Shown: positions 1 through 7,291 of the stretch, in pieces
Numbering within the stretch: the first letter of the stretch is position 1
How the letters are laid out: each line of letters opens with the position of its first letter
From: CAVOBC01 sp963693635
GTDB taxonomy: Bacteria; Pseudomonadota; Gammaproteobacteria; Pseudomonadales; Azotimanducaceae
DNA: 7,291 nt
Assembly (NCBI GenBank): GCA_963693635.1
Contig: CAVOBC010000248.1
Span: 1 to 7,291 of the forward strand
Reading direction: 5' to 3'
Notes under the pieces: generated by a model
What the model was told of the DNA's origin: nothing
What the model saw: the letters and a program-made list of their open reading frames with translations, nothing else
The model's database searches: none
Made by a program: the position numbers and the translations under genes

Positions 1-1205
<1,205 letters not shown>

Positions 1206-1206
<1 letters not shown>

Positions 1207-1219
1207 AAGATAAATCTTC
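1206..1219 (-). other. small hairpin abutting the 16S 5' end
   Basis: GAAGAT-AA-ATCTTC is a perfect inverted repeat directly next to the predicted mature 5' end. In RNA it would fold as 5 bp with a 4-nt loop. It may help present the end for final trimming, but that is inference; the repeat itself is seen directly. Confidence 0.4.
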
Positions 1220-1267
1220 CTGTTACCCCTTGCCGTGCCCTTTTGAGGCCAGACTCAGGAAACAGTA

Positions 1268-1282
1268 GCGAGTTAAGCTCGC
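1268..1282 (-). other. leader hairpin GCGAG-CTTAA-CTCGC
   Basis: This is a perfect 5-bp GC-rich stem with a 5-nt loop, about 65 nt upstream of the 16S gene. It is a plausible structural element of the precursor leader. No U tract follows, so it is not an intrinsic terminator. Confidence 0.4.
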
Positions 1283-1458
1283 AAATCTTTTGACATCCGC
1301 AGTAATCTAACCTCAAGAGGCCTAAACCCGAGAGGAAGACACTACGCAATGGCTCCAACGCAAAAAATTACTGCTATAAATGAATATATGACAGATAATT
1401 GTCGTTGGTTAGTCTATGACCATTCCAACAACAAGCACCCACATCTATTGCTTGTCCT

Positions 1459-1473
1459 GATATTTTAAAGAGC
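1459..1473 (-). promoter_or_regulatory. rrn boxA antitermination signal
   Basis: The minus strand reads GCTCTTTAAAATATC, an almost exact match to the core of the E. coli rrn boxA (GCTCTTTAACA). It lies downstream of the P1 promoter and upstream of 16S, as expected. In the known system the boxA RNA binds NusB-NusE(S10) and assembles the rRNA antitermination complex that protects the untranslated transcript from Rho. A short stem GGC-GAGAA-GCC lies just upstream (about 1483-1493), where a boxB-like hairpin would sit; that assignment is weaker. Confidence 0.88.
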
Positions 1474-1501
1474 GGTCGACTGTCGGGCTTCTCGCCATTT
1501 C

Positions 1502-1527
1502 CTCCTTTTTGGAGTGACTTGGAAGTC
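1502..1527 (-). other. two adjacent small hairpins in the early rrn leader
   Basis: CTCC-AAAAA-GGAG (1502-1514) and GACTT-CC-AAGTC (1516-1527) are consecutive inverted repeats just upstream of the boxA region. A CTCCGGAG palindrome follows at about 1530-1537. Such clustered dyads are common in rRNA leaders and may affect leader folding. No U-rich run follows, so they are not terminators. Confidence 0.4.
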
Positions 1528-1585
1528 AGCTCCGGAGGGCCTAGCACCCGTCCGAATCAGTTGATCCGGGCTGTCGAGGGGGCGA

Positions 1586-1613
1586 ATTATACTCACGAAG
1601 CCTTCGAATACAA
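1586..1613 (-). promoter_or_regulatory. rRNA P1 promoter (-35 TTGTAT, 16-bp spacer, -10 TATAAT)
   Basis: On the minus strand the -35 element is TTGTAT (1608-1613) and the -10 is a perfect TATAAT (1586-1591). The 16-bp spacer is the sub-optimal length typical of E. coli rrn P1 promoters. The discriminator after the -10 is CG-rich (TCGCCCCC), the feature tied to stringent control by ppGpp/DksA and to sensing of the initiating nucleotide. The start site is expected near 1577. The position upstream of boxA and 16S supports the assignment. Confidence 0.85.
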
Positions 1614-1618
1614 CGCTC

Positions 1619-1645
1619 AATCTGATTCTTTTCGAAATCTTTTCT
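1619..1645 (-). promoter_or_regulatory. UP element of the rRNA promoter
   Basis: Directly upstream of the -35 is an A/T-rich stretch whose minus strand reads AGAAAAGATTTCGAAAAGA and continues to the -35. It resembles the rrnB P1 UP element, which binds the alpha-subunit C-terminal domains of RNA polymerase and raises initiation strongly. No Fis site was assigned. The 50 bp further upstream run into the end of msrQ. Confidence 0.65.
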
Positions 1646-1693
1646 GCAGGCCTCTAACACGCCGGCTCGAGTAGTCTCAGCGCGGCATCTTGC

Positions 1694-2350
1694 CTAGTGC
1701 CGGGTGCAGCCCTCAGCCCCGCCTGCCGGCCGCGAGGCCCCGTCCCAGCGCCGTTTCGGCCACCACGCCGAGGCAAGCCGGGCTGCGAACAATACGCAAA
1801 CTACGACTGCGTAGACAAGGGCCTCAGCGTAGTCCGAGCGCGAAATCCACACAAGATGGATCAGCGCAAGGACCGCGACCACGTACACGACCCGGTGCAA
1901 ACGCATCCAGTTGCGTCGAAGCCGCCGCATCCAGGCATTTGTCGACGTGATCGCAAGCGGCACCAACCCGAGCCAGGCGGCGGCACCCACCGTGATATAG
2001 GGCCGCTCAACGACATCCGCCAGCAAGTCGCCCCACCTCAGGTCGAGCAGCAACACAAAATACGCGGAGATATGGATCGTCGCATAGAAGAAAGTGTAGA
2101 GCCCGAGCATCCTGCGCACTCGTGCAAGCATCCGCAGTCCCAACTTCCTGACTGGCGTAATGGCGAGCGTGATCAGCAGGAATCGGAGGGCCCACTCACC
2201 AATGAACACAACAACCGCCTTGCCAGGATCTGCGCCGAGGCCGTTGGGCAGGCCATTGATCGCACGGCCGATCTCAAGGGCGATGTAGGCCGCCGGCAAG
2301 GCGGCGGCGATGAAGACGGCACCCCTTAGCAGTTGGACTTTCGTGATCAT
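1694..2350 (-). CDS. msrQ: haem-binding membrane subunit of the methionine sulfoxide reductase system
   Basis: MsrQ (formerly YedZ) is an inner-membrane b-type cytochrome that passes electrons from the quinone pool (or flavin reductase) to MsrP, which reduces methionine sulfoxide in periplasmic proteins. The product has 218 residues (E. coli 211) with about six hydrophobic segments near 6-25, 45-66, 80-104, 118-137, 149-169 and 176-194. The family landmarks NGLGADP (36-42), RRLLGL-like RRMLGL (about 78-83), and RPY(I/L)T(V/L)G (about 116-122) are present. Candidate haem ligands are H93, H152 and H165, matching the spacing of E. coli H91, H151 and H164. The ATG at 2350 is preferred over an in-frame TTG five codons upstream, because a GCAGG ribosome binding site sits 6 nt before the ATG. 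The gene follows msrP by 36 nt, as expected for the partner pair. The C-terminal tail, from about residue 195, is rich in Arg and Gly and looks unstructured. Confidence 0.95.
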   Translation of the reverse strand: MITKVQLLRGAVFIAAALPAAYIALEIGRAINGLPNGLGADPGKAVVVFIGEWALRFLLITLAITPVRKLGLRMLARVRRMLGLYTFFYATIHISAYFVLLLDLRWGDLLADVVERPYITVGAAAWLGLVPLAITSTNAWMRRLRRNWMRLHRVVYVVAVLALIHLVWISRSDYAEALVYAVVVCVLFAARLASAWWPKRRWDGASRPAGGAEGCTRH

Positions 2351-2354
2351 GTTG

Positions 2355-2377
2355 TGCCTGCGCAAGAACAGGCAGGC
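2355..2377 (-). other. hairpin over the msrQ ribosome binding site
   Basis: The msrP-msrQ gap contains overlapping inverted repeats. One stem is TGCCTG/CAGGCA (2355-2360 with 2369-2374); a shifted alternative is GCCTGC/GCAGGC (2356-2361 with 2372-2377). Both include the GCAGG Shine-Dalgarno of msrQ. In the mRNA this could hide the site until ribosomes finishing msrP open it, giving translational coupling. The repeats are seen directly; the function is inference. Confidence 0.4.
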
Positions 2378-2386
2378 GACTTCAAC

Positions 2387-3391
<1,005 letters not shown>

Positions 3392-3427
3392 GTCATTGCC
3401 TCGCAAACGGGTTCTTGCAAATGGACG

Positions 3428-4234
3428 CTACGGCTCCGCGGGCGTTACAACCTCCTTCGCACGTCGACGCACAATCGAGTGGATCGGCCCTGAGACCGCA
3501 TAGACCAGCCCGATGGCGAAGAGCACACCCGGTGGATAGATGAAGACCACGACAAACAGAAAGACGATTAACAACATATAGAAGAACGGCACACGACCCT
3601 TCAGATCGATGTGCTTCGGGCTGTAGTAGCGAACGCTGCTGACCATCAGGAGCGCAACCACCGTGGACAGGACCGCAATCGCCAGCGACAACTGAAACGG
3701 CACCTCGGGCGGCAAAGGACCGATGGGCGCGACATTGTCCTGCCACACCCACACCATCGTTGCCATGGTGCCGGCTGCCGCGGGACTTGCCAGCCCCGTG
3801 AATGACTTTGACTCAGGCGCTGTGTTGAAGCGTGCCAGCCGGAGCGCTGCACAGGCCATATAGAGGAAAGCCAGCATCCAGCCAACCTTGCCGAAATCAG
3901 AGAGAACCCAGCTGAAAAGCAGAACCGCGGGTGCGACTCCAAACGCGACAAGATCCGAAAGGCTGTCGTATTGCACCCCGAATTCGGTCTGCGTGTTGGT
4001 CAGGCGCGCGATGCGGCCGTCCAGGGAGTCCAGAAAACCCGCGATGACGATTGCTATCGCGGCACTCTCAAGCGCCCCGCTCATCGCACCAATAATGGCG
4101 TAGAAGCCTGAGAACAAGGCCCCGGTCGTGATCAGGTTTGGCAGCAGATAGATGCCACGGCGCGGCCGCTTTCGATCCGCATCTACCGGGTTTTCGTCCA
4201 CATCTCTGATCGGAGAAATCTTCGATTCTTCCAT
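3428..4234 (-). CDS. pssA: CDP-diacylglycerol--serine O-phosphatidyltransferase
   Basis: Phosphatidylserine synthase transfers phosphatidate from CDP-diacylglycerol to serine. Its product is decarboxylated to phosphatidylethanolamine, the main membrane lipid. The 268-residue protein belongs to the integral-membrane CDP-alcohol phosphotransferase family, not the soluble phospholipase-D-like type used by E. coli. The full signature DxxDGxxAR-x8-GxxxDxxxD is intact at D69, D72, G73, A76, R77, G86, D90 and D94; the aspartates bind the divalent metals and CDP. A charged cytoplasmic N-terminal tail (1-27) and RRGIYLLPNLIT before the first helix are typical of bacterial PssA. Several hydrophobic segments follow through about residue 255. 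The ATG has GAGGG 6 nt upstream. The gene lies 35 nt after ilvH, whereas the Pseudomonas order I recall has ilvC between these two genes. Confidence 0.96.
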   Translation of the reverse strand: MEESKISPIRDVDENPVDADRKRPRRGIYLLPNLITTGALFSGFYAIIGAMSGALESAAIAIVIAGFLDSLDGRIARLTNTQTEFGVQYDSLSDLVAFGVAPAVLLFSWVLSDFGKVGWMLAFLYMACAALRLARFNTAPESKSFTGLASPAAAGTMATMVWVWQDNVAPIGPLPPEVPFQLSLAIAVLSTVVALLMVSSVRYYSPKHIDLKGRVPFFYMLLIVFLFVVVFIYPPGVLFAIGLVYAVSGPIHSIVRRRAKEVVTPAEP

Positions 4235-4250
4235 TGCTCGCCCTCACCGC

Positions 4251-4267
4251 CCCCGGCGGCACCGGGG
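4251..4267 (-). other. GC-rich hairpin between ilvH and pssA
   Basis: CCCCGG-TGCCG-CCGGGG forms a 6-bp all-GC stem with a 5-nt loop within the 35-nt gap, starting 2 nt after the ilvH stop and ending 6 nt before the pssA Shine-Dalgarno. No U run follows, so it is not a standard intrinsic terminator. It could stabilise the upstream mRNA, cause pausing or moderate pssA translation. It also occupies the place where ilvC is found in relatives. Confidence 0.45.
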
Positions 4268-4269
4268 CG

Positions 4270-4761
4270 TCACATCGTTAGTACTTTCTCGCCGCGGGAC
4301 AACCCCGATACACCAGAACGCACCACCTCAAGCACCGTAGCATCCGCGATTGCCTGCAAAAATGCATCCAGTTTCTCGGACGTGCCCGTTAACAGAACGG
4401 TGTACGCGGTGTTACTCACATCAACGATCTGACCGCGGAAGATGTCTGACGTTCGCTTGACCTCCGCACGCTGCGCGCCGGTTGCCCGCAATTTGATCAG
4501 CATGAGCTCTCGTGCCACATGCTCGCCTTCAGTCAGATCAACCAGCTTCACAACCTCGATCAGCTTGTTCAACTGCTTTGTGATCTGCTCGATCTGGTTG
4601 TCGCTCGCCAGGGTTGTGATGGTCATCCGGGAGAGCGTGGCATCGTCAGTGGCAGCGACCGTCAGTGACTCGATATTGTAGTTGCGTTGTGCAAACAACC
4701 CGACGACGCGCGACAGGGCACCCGGCTCGTTTTCAATCAGCACGGAGATAATGCGCTTCAT
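4270..4761 (-). CDS. ilvH: acetolactate synthase small (regulatory) subunit
   Basis: IlvH activates the catalytic subunit IlvI and carries the valine feedback site of acetohydroxyacid synthase. From the ATG at 4761 the product has 163 residues, the same as E. coli IlvH. The N-terminal ACT domain reads ISVLIENEPGALSRV, followed by GLFAQRNYNIESLTV; N11, G14 and N29 fall at positions linked to valine binding in the E. coli protein. The C-terminal domain has EVKRTSDIFRGQIVDVS, TGTSEKLDAF and the closing RSGVSGLSRGEK. A GTG nine codons upstream would give an N-terminal extension inside ilvI and is rejected. The start codon overlaps the ilvI stop in TGATG, sharing one base, with AAGGGGG about 10 nt upstream; this implies translational coupling and matched subunit amounts. 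The intact valine-site residues suggest a feedback-sensitive enzyme. Confidence 0.98.
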   Translation of the reverse strand: MKRIISVLIENEPGALSRVVGLFAQRNYNIESLTVAATDDATLSRMTITTLASDNQIEQITKQLNKLIEVVKLVDLTEGEHVARELMLIKLRATGAQRAEVKRTSDIFRGQIVDVSNTAYTVLLTGTSEKLDAFLQAIADATVLEVVRSGVSGLSRGEKVLTM

Positions 4762-6494
4762 CAGGTACGCACCCCCTTGCCCAGCCACATGTCCCGGAGC
4801 GACCCGTTCGGGGACACAAGCATTGGGTACACATGCTCTTCCGGATCAACCCACACATCGAGGAATACCAGCTTGTTGGTCAGCGAGAAAACCTCGTCCA
4901 TGACGTGGTCCAGTTCTTCCGGGGACGTCACCTTGAAGCCCACATGCCCGTACGACTCAACCAGCTTCACGAAATCCGGTAGTGAATCCATGTAGCTGTG
5001 GGAGTGGCGGCCCTCGTACTGCATGTCCTGCCATTGCTTGACCATGCCGAGGGAACGATTATTGACGTTAATAATCTTGATCGGCAGGCCGTATTGGCCG
5101 CAGGTTGACAGCTCCTGGATGTTCATCTGGATGCTGCCCTCACCCGTGATACAGGCGACCGTCGCATCCGGATGGGCGATCTTGACCCCCATTGCTGCCG
5201 GCAGGCCAAATCCCATGGTCCCGAGGCCTCCGGAATTGATCCATCGACGCGGTTCATCGAATTTGTAATAAAGAGCGGCAAACATCTGGTGCTGGCCAAC
5301 ATCGGATGTGACGAACGCATCACCGCCGGTCGCGCGATAAACCGACTGGATCACCTGCTGCGGCTTGATGAGCGATCCATCACCCAGGTCCACCTTCAGA
5401 CTGTCCTGTTGCCGCCAGCCCGCTATCTGCTCCCACCACGCGGCAAGCGCGGAATTGACCTCGGCGCTGCGCCCCTCAAGCCCCGTCTCCAGAATGGCAT
5501 TGAGATCATCGAGCACCGAGATGACGGGACCAACGATCGGCACATCCGCCGTCACGGTCTTGGAGATCGAAGCGGGATCGATATCGACGTGGATGATGGT
5601 CGCGTTGGGACAGAATTTGGAGACCGTGTTGGTAATGCGGTCATCGAAACGCGCGCCCACCGCCAGCAACACGTCGCAATTGTGCATCGCCATGTTCGCT
5701 TCATAGGTGCCGTGCATCCCTAGCATGCCGACAAACTGACGATCAGTCGCCGGATAGGCACCCAACCCCATCAACGTATTGGTGACAGGCGCGTTCATCA
5801 TCTGCGCGAGCTTTCGCAACTGTGGTGAGCCATTGCCCTGAACGACGCCGCCCCCACTGTAGATCATCGGGCGCTCCGCCCGCAGCAGGATATCGGCGGC
5901 CTTGCGAATCTGACCCGAATGGCCACGGCTCGACGGGCTGTAAGACCGCATCACGAGTTCTTCCGGGTACACGAACTCGTGCAGGTCCGTGGGATTGGTG
6001 ATGTCCTTGGGCACGTCGATCACGACGGGCCCTGGCCGCCCCGACGTCGCAATGTAGAACGCCTTTTTCACGACCTCGGGAATCTCAGTTGCGGAGCGCA
6101 GGAGAAAGCTGTGCTTAACAATGGGTCGCGAGACCCCGACCATATCCGTTTCCTGGAAAGAATCGGTCCCGATCAGATGGCTCGGGACCTGACCAGAGAT
6201 GATGACCATGGGAATCGAATCCATGTACGCGGTCGCAATGCCGGTGATCGCGTTGGTGGCACCCGGTCCAGACGTAACGAGAACAACGCCCGGCCGCCCG
6301 GTGCTACGTGCGTAACCGTCGGCCATGTGCGTTGCCGCCTGCTCGTGGCGCACGAGCACATGCTGAATCCGATTCTGTTTGAAGACTGCGTCATAGATGT
6401 GCAACGCAGCGCCGCCAGGATAACCAAAGATGTAGTCAACATCTTCTTCCTGCAGGCTGCGGATCAACATGTCCGCGCCAGATAGCATTTCCAC
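4761..6494 (-). CDS. ilvI: acetolactate (acetohydroxyacid) synthase large catalytic subunit
   Basis: This ThDP-, Mg- and FAD-dependent enzyme condenses two pyruvates to 2-acetolactate, or pyruvate with 2-ketobutyrate to acetohydroxybutyrate, the first common step to valine, leucine and isoleucine. From the GTG at 6494 the product has 577 residues (E. coli IlvI 574) and begins VEMLSGADM against E. coli MEMLSGAEM. AGAGGA lies 6 nt before this GTG. An in-frame extension to 6668 is rejected because it adds 58 unconserved residues. Visible landmarks are the ThDP-activating E51 in LVRHEQAATHMADG, TSGPGATNAITGIATAYMDS (75-94), the central FAD domain with GMLGMHGTYEANMAMHNCD (256-274) and GARFDDR, and SDVGQHQMFAALYY. 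The ThDP/Mg motif reads GEGS at 451-454 and ends in N478-N479. W488 in KQWQDM corresponds to the Trp that favours 2-ketobutyrate as second substrate. E452 replaces the usual GDG aspartate. Confidence 0.98.
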   Translation of the reverse strand: MEMLSGADMLIRSLQEEDVDYIFGYPGGAALHIYDAVFKQNRIQHVLVRHEQAATHMADGYARSTGRPGVVLVTSGPGATNAITGIATAYMDSIPMVIISGQVPSHLIGTDSFQETDMVGVSRPIVKHSFLLRSATEIPEVVKKAFYIATSGRPGPVVIDVPKDITNPTDLHEFVYPEELVMRSYSPSSRGHSGQIRKAADILLRAERPMIYSGGGVVQGNGSPQLRKLAQMMNAPVTNTLMGLGAYPATDRQFVGMLGMHGTYEANMAMHNCDVLLAVGARFDDRITNTVSKFCPNATIIHVDIDPASISKTVTADVPIVGPVISVLDDLNAILETGLEGRSAEVNSALAAWWEQIAGWRQQDSLKVDLGDGSLIKPQQVIQSVYRATGGDAFVTSDVGQHQMFAALYYKFDEPRRWINSGGLGTMGFGLPAAMGVKIAHPDATVACITGEGSIQMNIQELSTCGQYGLPIKIINVNNRSLGMVKQWQDMQYEGRHSHSYMDSLPDFVKLVESYGHVGFKVTSPEELDHVMDEVFSLTNKLVFLDVWVDPEEHVYPMLVSPNGSLRDMWLGKGVRT

Positions 6495-6710
6495 TTGGAA
6501 TCCTCTTCGAACCGAGTTCAGTCGTAGCGGGCAGGGCGGCAGTTCCCGCCATTTATCGACGGCGTGCCAAGAACCCCCACCATTTGACGCAACTGAGGCG
6601 ACCATTGGGGCGTTCCTTGCACGACAGTTCAGATGCCTGTGACCGGTGCCGGACGCCTGGCAAAACAAGCAACGGAAGCGACTCCGGCGGGCTACAATTC
6701 AAGGGCGGGG

Positions 6711-6739
6711 ATTTTCAGGGTTTGCCCCCTGTCTGTCAA
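6711..6739 (-). promoter_or_regulatory. candidate sigma-70 promoter for the ilvI operon
   Basis: On the minus strand a perfect TTGACA (6734-6739) is followed after 17 bp by GAAAAT (6711-6716), a 4/6 match to the -10 consensus. Transcription would start near 6704 and leave a leader of about 210 nt before ilvI. The weak -10 suggests dependence on an activator, or that the real promoter is elsewhere in 6495-6760. It is the best candidate found by eye, nothing more. Confidence 0.35.
6716..6731 (-). promoter_or_regulatory. inverted repeat in the spacer of the ilvI promoter candidate
   Basis: CAGGG-GGCAAA-CCCTG is a perfect 5-bp inverted repeat lying almost exactly between the proposed -35 and -10 hexamers. 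If the promoter is real, a protein bound here would block or remodel it. It could instead be chance, since G/C-rich 5-bp repeats are common. Confidence 0.3.
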
Positions 6740-6747
6740 TCAACGCC

Positions 6748-6759
6748 GCTCGGTCGAGC
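6748..6759. promoter_or_regulatory. operator-like dyad between divergent promoters
   Basis: GCTCG-GT-CGAGC is a perfect 5-bp inverted repeat with a 2-bp centre. It lies in the 23-bp gap between the two proposed back-to-back -35 elements (6739 and 6763). This is the usual place for a shared regulator site in a divergent region. Nothing in the sequence identifies the regulator. Confidence 0.3.
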
Positions 6760-6762
6760 CAG

Positions 6763-6791
6763 TCGAAACAGGCACAGGATTGCAGTACAAT
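6763..6791 (+). promoter_or_regulatory. candidate sigma-70 promoter for the DUF4124 gene
   Basis: TCGAAA (6763-6768, 4/6) is followed after 17 bp by TACAAT (6786-6791, 5/6). A start near 6798 would give a 5' leader of about 30 nt beginning in a T-rich stretch (6801-6810). The spacing and position relative to the ATG at 6828 are good. Prediction is by eye only. Confidence 0.5.
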
Positions 6792-6827
6792 TATTGACCC
6801 TTTTTTCTTTCACTGCCATTGAGTTGC

Positions 6828-7291
6828 ATGAAGAAGTTAAAGTTATCCGCGACACTCGTCATCTTGTTTGCCAACCTGGTATTCGCCAACCTGGTCTGGT
6901 TGCCGTCGCTCGCGGTCGCCGCTGAAGACTACTACGTGTGGGTCGACGAAAACGGCGTGACCAACTACGGAGAGCACAACCCGCAGGGCTTTGAAGCCCG
7001 TCACGTGACCAAGGGGCAACGTTTCGGCTACCCTGCCCGCGAACCTCAGCTCGGCGACGCGGTACCACAGGCCGAGCAAGGCTCCGAGCCCCAAGGCCCC
7101 GGTGTTAACGAGCAACTAGCAGAGGCGCGTCAGACCGCGCGCGCTGCCGCTGACACCCAGCGCAAAGAGAACTGTTCGCTCGGCAAGCGCAACCTGGCAC
7201 AGCTGGAAGCATTCGCCCGCATTCGGATCGCTGACGGCGACGGCGGCGAGCGCTACTTGTCCGACGACGAGAAGTCCCAGCGTATCGCGCA
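6828..7291 (+). CDS. secreted DUF4124-domain protein, partial (3' end outside window)
   Basis: The 154 visible codons start MKKLKLSATL. A signal peptide is clear: Lys-rich start, hydrophobic core to about residue 29, and AVA-A or VAA-E cleavage near 31-32. The mature part opens with YYVWVDENGVTNYGEHNPQG (35-54), the typical DUF4124 pattern of a short WxDxxGxxxY strand hairpin. A Gln/Glu/Pro-rich linker follows. Then comes a helical segment, roughly 94-127, with one cysteine (ENCSLGKRNLAQLE), and next the ARIRIADGDGGERYLSDDEK stretch often seen near the end of these proteins. The function of this family is not established; location in the periplasm is expected. It is transcribed away from ilvI. 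The Shine-Dalgarno is weak (GAG, 4 nt before ATG). Probably few residues are missing. Confidence 0.88.
   Translation, partial: MKKLKLSATLVILFANLVFANLVWLPSLAVAAEDYYVWVDENGVTNYGEHNPQGFEARHVTKGQRFGYPAREPQLGDAVPQAEQGSEPQGPGVNEQLAEARQTARAAADTQRKENCSLGKRNLAQLEAFARIRIADGDGGERYLSDDEKSQRIA
6867..6896 (+). repeat. 15-bp tandem duplication within the signal peptide
   Basis: TTTGCCAACCTGGTA (6867-6881) is followed immediately by TTCGCCAACCTGGTC (6882-6896), identical at 13 of 15 positions. It is in frame and encodes FANLV twice, at residues 14-18 and 19-23, lengthening the hydrophobic core by five residues. Both differences are at third codon positions and silent, so the duplication is not brand new. 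Confidence 0.85.

Larger units (their letters stand above)
1207..1577 (-). other. 16S rRNA 5' leader (precursor rRNA)
   Basis: This is the non-coding interval between the predicted P1 start site (about 1577) and the mature 16S 5' end. It holds a boxA antitermination signal and several small hairpins, and it is clearly more A/T-rich between about 1360 and 1470 than its surroundings. By analogy with other rrn operons, part of it should pair with the spacer beyond the 16S 3' end to form the RNase III processing stem, but that half is outside the window. No protein gene is supported here. The leader is longer than the E. coli rrnB leader from P1 as far as I recall. No convincing second (P2) promoter was found. 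Confidence 0.8.

Noticed and set aside
1362..1410. A second rRNA promoter (P2) in the A/T-rich leader segment
   Set aside because: TATATT-like sequences occur, but no acceptable -35 lies at the correct distance.
1445..1498. A 17-codon minus-strand ORF (MARSPTVDRSLKYQDKQ) in the rrn leader with AGGAGG upstream
   Set aside because: The Shine-Dalgarno-like sequence is only 2 nt from the ATG, the ORF covers boxA, and it lies in an rRNA leader that is not translated. It is most likely chance.
1697..2329. A 210-codon plus-strand open frame opposite msrQ
   Set aside because: It is the complement of a well-supported membrane-protein gene, has a low-complexity charged composition and matches no family I recognise. 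Long antisense frames are expected at this base composition.
4251..4267. Intrinsic terminator between ilvH and pssA
   Set aside because: The stem is strong, but no U tract follows and pssA begins within 20 nt. A pausing or stabilising hairpin is more likely.
5172..6485. Long plus-strand open frames opposite ilvI (183 and 188 codons)
   Set aside because: They mirror the codon pattern of ilvI, have no ribosome binding site of note and show no recognisable domain.
6495..6668. N-terminal extension of IlvI by 58 residues
   Set aside because: The added residues show no similarity to acetolactate synthases, while the GTG at 6494 has a good ribosome binding site and gives the E. coli-like VEMLSGADM start.
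6799..6810. T-run as a terminator on the plus strand
   Set aside because: No GC-rich stem precedes it, and it lies in the 5' leader of the downstream gene.

Overview
This window is a stretch of gammaproteobacterial chromosome. The evidence is a minus-strand 16S rRNA gene with gammaproteobacterial sequence, an E. coli-like rRNA P1 promoter and boxA, an IlvI/IlvH pair that aligns to the E. coli proteins almost from end to end, and a gene order that, from memory, resembles the ilvIH-(ilvC)-pssA-yedY/yedZ-16S block of Pseudomonas. I cannot name a genus. The 16S is not identical to any sequence I can recall, so an uncultured or less-studied lineage near the Pseudomonas/Cellvibrio group is possible.

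Layout, reading in the direction of transcription of the minus strand, from right to left. A divergent intergenic region (6495-6827) separates a plus-strand DUF4124-type secreted protein gene, cut off by the right window edge, from a five-gene minus-strand cluster. The cluster is ilvI (acetolactate synthase catalytic subunit), ilvH (regulatory subunit, overlapping ilvI by 1 nt), pssA (phosphatidylserine synthase), msrP and msrQ (periplasmic methionine sulfoxide reductase and its haem membrane partner). The junctions after ilvH are 35, 36 and 36 nt, and I see no strong terminator, so one transcript is plausible. About 80 bp after msrQ lies a strong rRNA P1 promoter with an UP element. It is followed by a leader of about 370 nt with boxA and small hairpins, and then the 16S gene, which runs off the left edge at about E. 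coli position 1212.

How the genes work together: IlvI and IlvH form the valine-sensitive acetohydroxyacid synthase at the first common step of branched-chain amino-acid synthesis. PssA makes the phosphatidylethanolamine precursor in the inner membrane. MsrP/MsrQ repair oxidised methionines in periplasmic proteins using electrons from the respiratory chain. The cluster is therefore a housekeeping operon of mixed function placed directly upstream of an rRNA operon.

I found no mobile element, CRISPR array, toxin system or clearly new biological system. The points most worth a second look are the absence of ilvC between ilvH and pssA, an operator-like dyad between the divergent promoters, the missing terminator ahead of the rRNA promoter, a hairpin over the msrQ ribosome binding site, and an in-frame 15-bp tandem duplication in a signal peptide. 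Start sites were revised from ribosome-binding-site placement and family lengths. All promoter and hairpin calls come from reading by eye.
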